NCBI RefSeq assembly: GCF_900156695.1
Contig: NZ_FTOM01000006.1
Location: 62,001 to 126,000, forward strand
Origin: Phaeovulum vinaykumarii
GTDB taxonomy: Bacteria > Pseudomonadota > Alphaproteobacteria > Rhodobacterales > Rhodobacteraceae
DNA length: 64,000 nt
Reading direction: 5' to 3'
Within the stretch, counting starts at the first letter, position 1, and every line of letters begins with the position of its first letter. The position numbers and the translations under genes are program-made. The notes under the pieces were generated by a model, which saw nothing but the letters and a program-made list of their open reading frames with translations, did no database searches and was not told the origin of the DNA. Positions 59,063 through 64,000 of this stretch are shown here, in pieces.

Positions 59063-59782
59063 ATGGCCAACGAACATCACATCGCGTCGGCATTCGACCG
59101 CGATCTCGAAGCCTGCCAGGCGCTTGTCGTCAAGATGGGCGGCATGGTCGAGGCCGCGATCCTCGATGCCGCGCTGGCGCTCGAGATGCGCGACGAGGAA
59201 CTGGCCGAAGCCGTGCGCAAGCGCGACAAGGCCATTGACGCGCTGGAAGCCCAGATCAACGAGGAAGCCGCCCGCCTGATCGCGCTGCGCGCGCCCACCG
59301 CGTCGGACCTGCGGCTGGCGCTGACGGTGATGAAGATCGCCACCAGCCTTGAACGCGTGGGCGATTACGCCAAGAACATCGCCAAGCGCACCCATGTTCT
59401 GGCCCACATGACGCCGATCAACGGCTCGGCCGGGGCGATCCGGCGCATGGCCAAGGCCGCCGAGGAAATGCTGCGCGACGCGCTCGACAGCTATATCCAG
59501 CGCGACGAGAAGCTGGCCGCCGACGTGCGCGCCCGCGATGTCGAGGTGGATCAGATGTATAACGCGCTGTTCCGCGAATTCCTGACCTACATGCTGGAAG
59601 ACCCGCGCTCGATCACGGCCTGCATGCATCTGCATTTCATCGCCAAGAACGTCGAGCGCATGGGCGATCACGCGACCTCGATCGCCGAGCAGGTGATCTT
59701 CCTGGTCACGGGCGATCTGCCCGAGGAGCCGCGGCCCAAGACCAGCAGCGTCACCGATTTCGATATCGAGAACGAGAGGTAA
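59063..59782 (+). CDS. phoU: Phosphate transport system regulator PhoU
   Basis: 239 residues, two PhoU three-helix bundles. ACQALVVKMGGMVEAAILDAALALEMRDEELAEAVRKRDKAIDALEAQINEEAARLIALRAPTASDLRLALTVMKIATSLERVGDYAKNIAKRTH is the first, and the second repeats the E/D-rich pattern ending MHLHFIAKNVERMGDHATSIAEQVIFLVTGDLP. Both contain the E-x2-x-x-D metal-binding clusters (LERVGD, VERMGD). PhoU connects Pst transport to the PhoR-PhoB phosphorelay. Six bases separate it from phoB. Confidence 0.97.
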   Translation: MANEHHIASAFDRDLEACQALVVKMGGMVEAAILDAALALEMRDEELAEAVRKRDKAIDALEAQINEEAARLIALRAPTASDLRLALTVMKIATSLERVGDYAKNIAKRTHVLAHMTPINGSAGAIRRMAKAAEEMLRDALDSYIQRDEKLAADVRARDVEVDQMYNALFREFLTYMLEDPRSITACMHLHFIAKNVERMGDHATSIAEQVIFLVTGDLPEEPRPKTSSVTDFDIENER

Positions 59783-59787
59783 CGGGC

Positions 59788-60480
59788 ATGGCGGCACAGC
59801 AAGCCCCCTGTGTCCTGGTTGTCGAGGATGAAGGTGCCCAACGCGAGGTCCTGCGCTACAATCTCGAGGCCGAGGGTTTCCGTGTGGCGATGGCCGAAAA
59901 CGGCGACGAAGCGCTCTTGCTCGTCGCCGAGGAAAAGCCGGATCTGATCGTGCTGGACTGGATGCTGCCCAATGTCTCGGGGATCGAGATCTGCCGGCGC
60001 GTGAAGGCCAATCCCGACACCCGCAATATCCCGATCATCATGCTTTCGGCGCGGTCCGAGGAAAACGACCGCGTGCGCGGTCTTGAGACCGGGGCGGATG
60101 ATTACGTCGTGAAGCCCTATTCGGTGGTGGAGCTGATGGCGCGGCTGCGCACGCAATTGCGCCGCACGCGCCCCGCCGCGATGGGCGAGCGGCTGGTGTT
60201 CGAGGATATCATCCTCGATTCCGCCGAACACCGCGTCTACCGCGACGGCCAGCAATTGCACCTGGGCCCGACCGAATTCCGCCTGCTGTCGACGATGATG
60301 GAAAAACCCGGCCGGGTCTGGACGCGCGAGCAGCTTCTGGACCGCGTCTGGGGGCGCGACATCTATGTCGACACGCGCACCATCGACGTGCATGTGGGCC
60401 GGCTGCGCAAGGCGCTGATGGCCAAGGGCGGCTCGGACCCGGTGCGCACGGTGCGCGGCACCGGCTATTCGCTGGGCTGA
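59788..60480 (+). CDS. phoB: Phosphate regulon response regulator PhoB
   Basis: 230 residues. The receiver domain has acidic residues at 13-14 (VVEDE), phospho-acceptor Asp57 (LIVLDWMLPNVSG) and the switch Lys in YVVKPYSVVELMARL. The OmpR-type winged helix follows: FEDIILDSAEHRVYRDGQQLHLGPTEFRLLSTMMEKPGRVWTREQLLDRVWGRDIYVDTRTIDVHVGRLRKAL. It should bind the Pho box upstream of pstS. The cognate sensor kinase phoR is not in the window; the next gene converges on phoB with 35 bases between. Confidence 0.96.
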   Translation: MAAQQAPCVLVVEDEGAQREVLRYNLEAEGFRVAMAENGDEALLLVAEEKPDLIVLDWMLPNVSGIEICRRVKANPDTRNIPIIMLSARSEENDRVRGLETGADDYVVKPYSVVELMARLRTQLRRTRPAAMGERLVFEDIILDSAEHRVYRDGQQLHLGPTEFRLLSTMMEKPGRVWTREQLLDRVWGRDIYVDTRTIDVHVGRLRKALMAKGGSDPVRTVRGTGYSLG

Positions 60481-60515
60481 TCTTTTCCCGCGCCTTGCTT
60501 CTGCGATCCGCGCGA

Positions 60516-61397
60516 TCAGGCGCGGGTCGCCAGAAAGGCATCCACCTCGGCACCGGCGGGAATGGCCTCGGCCGCGCCCGCCCGGCAGACCGCAATGGCC
60601 GAAGCGGCCGCGGCGCGCCGGGCCGCCTGCGCGCGGGTCAGCCCCTGCGCCAGCCCCGCCACCAGATAGCCTGCGAACGTGTCGCCCGCGCCGGTGGTGT
60701 CGACCGCGCGCACCGGGAAAGCCGGCACGCGGATCACCTCGGCCTGCGCAAAGAGATGCCAGTCGGCCCCTTCGGCCCCGCGCGTCACGATCACCTCGGG
60801 CACGCCCAGATCGGCCAGCCCGCAGCCCAGTGCCGCCTGCATCTGCTCGGCCTCAAGCGCGTTCAGCACCAGAAGCGTCAGATGCGGCAGCAGATCGCGC
60901 AGCGCGGCGGCGTCGAAGGGGGCTGCGGTGTGGATCACATGCATCCCGCGCGCCCGCGCCAGCGCCGCCGCCTCGATCCCGGCCGAGGTCTCGTTCTGGG
61001 TCAGAAGCGCATCCCCCGGCTGGGCCGCGGCCAGCGCCTCGGCCACCCAATCGGCGCCCAGCGCGCGGTTGGCGCCGGGATGGATCAGGATCGAATTCTC
61101 GGCCCCGTCATCGACCATGATCACCGCATGGCCCGTCACCGTCGAGAGCCGCGCGACATAGCCGCAATCGACCCCGAAGCCCTCGAGACGGGCAACCGCC
61201 CAGTCGCCGTCAGGCCCCACCGCGCCGATATGGCAGACACGGGCGCCCGCGCGCGCCACCGCCACCGATTGGTTGGCGCCCTTGCCGCCCAGCCCGGTCG
61301 ACAGGCTGCGGGCGGCGACGGTCTCTCCCGGCGCGGGCAGGCGCCCGACGCGATAGACGTGATCGAGATTGATCGAGCCGAGATTGAAGACCTGCAT
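60516..61397 (-). CDS. rbsK: PfkB family carbohydrate kinase, probable ribokinase
   Basis: 293 residues. It should phosphorylate ribose or a related sugar with [67 protein letters not shown] includes the PfkB signature 1 (GGKGANQ), and [22 protein letters not shown] is signature 2 with the catalytic Asp. [12 protein letters not shown] in the centre resembles RbsK. The C-terminus of RbsK-type is [13 protein letters not shown]. There is no ribose transporter beside it, so the substrate is a prediction only. It converges with phoB and lies 13 bases beyond maeB. Confidence 0.85.
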   Translation of the reverse strand: MQVFNLGSINLDHVYRVGRLPAPGETVAARSLSTGLGGKGANQSVAVARAGARVCHIGAVGPDGDWAVARLEGFGVDCGYVARLSTVTGHAVIMVDDGAENSILIHPGANRALGADWVAEALAAAQPGDALLTQNETSAGIEAAALARARGMHVIHTAAPFDAAALRDLLPHLTLLVLNALEAEQMQAALGCGLADLGVPEVIVTRGAEGADWHLFAQAEVIRVPAFPVRAVDTTGAGDTFAGYLVAGLAQGLTRAQAARRAAAASAIAVCRAGAAEAIPAGAEVDAFLATRA

Positions 61398-61410
61398 CGC
61401 CCCGCGCGCG

Positions 61411-63678
<2,268 letters not shown>

Positions 63679-63804
63679 GACGGGGGCGGCTCCTCCTGCA
63701 AGCCCTGCCCTCTTAGCGCCAAGGTCCAACGGCCTCAATGGATTTGGCGCTTTTCGGGGCGCGGCAGCTTCGCTAGGTTCCGCGCCAAACCGGGGGGGAC
63801 AGAC

Positions 63805-64000
63805 GTGAGCGCATCCACCATCACGCCGATGATGGCGCAATATCTGGAGATCAGGGCCGCCAATCCGGGCGCGCTGCTGTTCTATCGGATGGGGGATTTC
63901 TACGAGATGTTCTTCGAGGACGCGGTGGCGGCCTCGGCGGCGCTCGACATTGCGCTGACCAAGCGCGGCACCCACGAGGGCGAGCCGATCCCGATGTGCG
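63805..64000 (+). CDS. mutS: DNA mismatch repair protein MutS, N-terminal fragment cut by the window
   Basis: The first 65 codons are present. [56 protein letters not shown] is the MutS N-terminal domain, including the mismatch-contacting F-x-E (GDFYEMF). The start is taken as the GTG at 63805, giving [13 protein letters not shown], with a GGGGGGGA stretch ahead; an ATG about eight codons later is possible. It diverges from maeB over 126 bases. Confidence 0.93.
   Translation, partial: MSASTITPMMAQYLEIRAANPGALLFYRMGDFYEMFFEDAVAASAALDIALTKRGTHEGEPIPMC

Overview
The window is 64 kb of high-GC (my estimate by eye is high-60s percent) chromosomal DNA from an alphaproteobacterium, most likely of the Rhodobacteraceae/Paracoccaceae. 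Pointers to this are the dnaA-dnaN-recF-gyrB block beside rpsT, the enoyl-CoA hydratase/mutM/ubiE/ubiB block, the two-ATPase glycerol ABC transporter operon (glpSTPQUV type), the Mic60-HemY pair beside hemD, the TIGR02186-TauE pair, and the long PstC/PstA permeases. Almost every gene is housekeeping or core metabolism. I see no prophage, insertion sequence, CRISPR array or tRNA.

Layout. 1-3.7 kb: an extracytosolic flavin electron-transfer cluster (apbE, a PepSY-membrane/flavodoxin-reductase hybrid, a DUF2271 protein with a flavinylation-type motif, a small PepSY protein). 3.9-7.3 kb: nadABC. 7.5-13.7 kb: gyrB, recF, dnaN, dnaA. 14-18.6 kb: rpsT, enoyl-CoA hydratase, mutM, then ubiE-ubiB in the other direction. 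18.6-30.6 kb: a DUF2177 membrane protein, the DeoR-type regulator glpR, and divergent from it glpD-glpS-glpT-glpP-glpQ-(76-aa ORF)-glpU-glpV-glpK and an iron-type alcohol dehydrogenase. 30.6-33.2 kb: TIGR02186/TauE and purine nucleoside phosphorylase. 33.2-37.8 kb: a BMP-type nucleoside ABC transporter. 38-42.3 kb: rimI, tsaB, a NifU-like protein, a universal stress protein, a branched-chain aminotransferase, ruvB. 42.3-45.6 kb: SRP RNA, dnaX, ybaB, recR, a TfoX-like gene. 45.6-50.2 kb: a frameshifted unknown gene, hemY-like, mic60-like, hemD. 50.3-53 kb: tsaD, gpsA, YciI-like, EVE-domain. 53.5-60.5 kb: CbiX-like, then pstS-pstC-pstA-pstB-phoU-phoB behind a Pho box. 60.5-64 kb: ribokinase-like, maeB, and the start of mutS.

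How it fits together. The glp operon imports glycerol (ABC transporter), phosphorylates it (GlpK) and oxidises it (GlpD), with gpsA elsewhere in the window able to make glycerol 3-phosphate. The BMP transporter plus nucleoside phosphorylase form an uptake-and-phosphorolysis unit. The pst-phoU-phoB block is the phosphate-starvation operon, but without phoR. The first 3.7 kb looks like a transmembrane route carrying cytosolic NAD(P)H electrons to a periplasmic, covalently flavinylated protein, and is the most interesting system in the window. Other points worth a look are a complementary loss of ATPase motifs between GlpS and GlpT, a DUF1413-like small gene translationally coupled inside the glp operon, and mutually exclusive inverted repeats in the dnaA leader.
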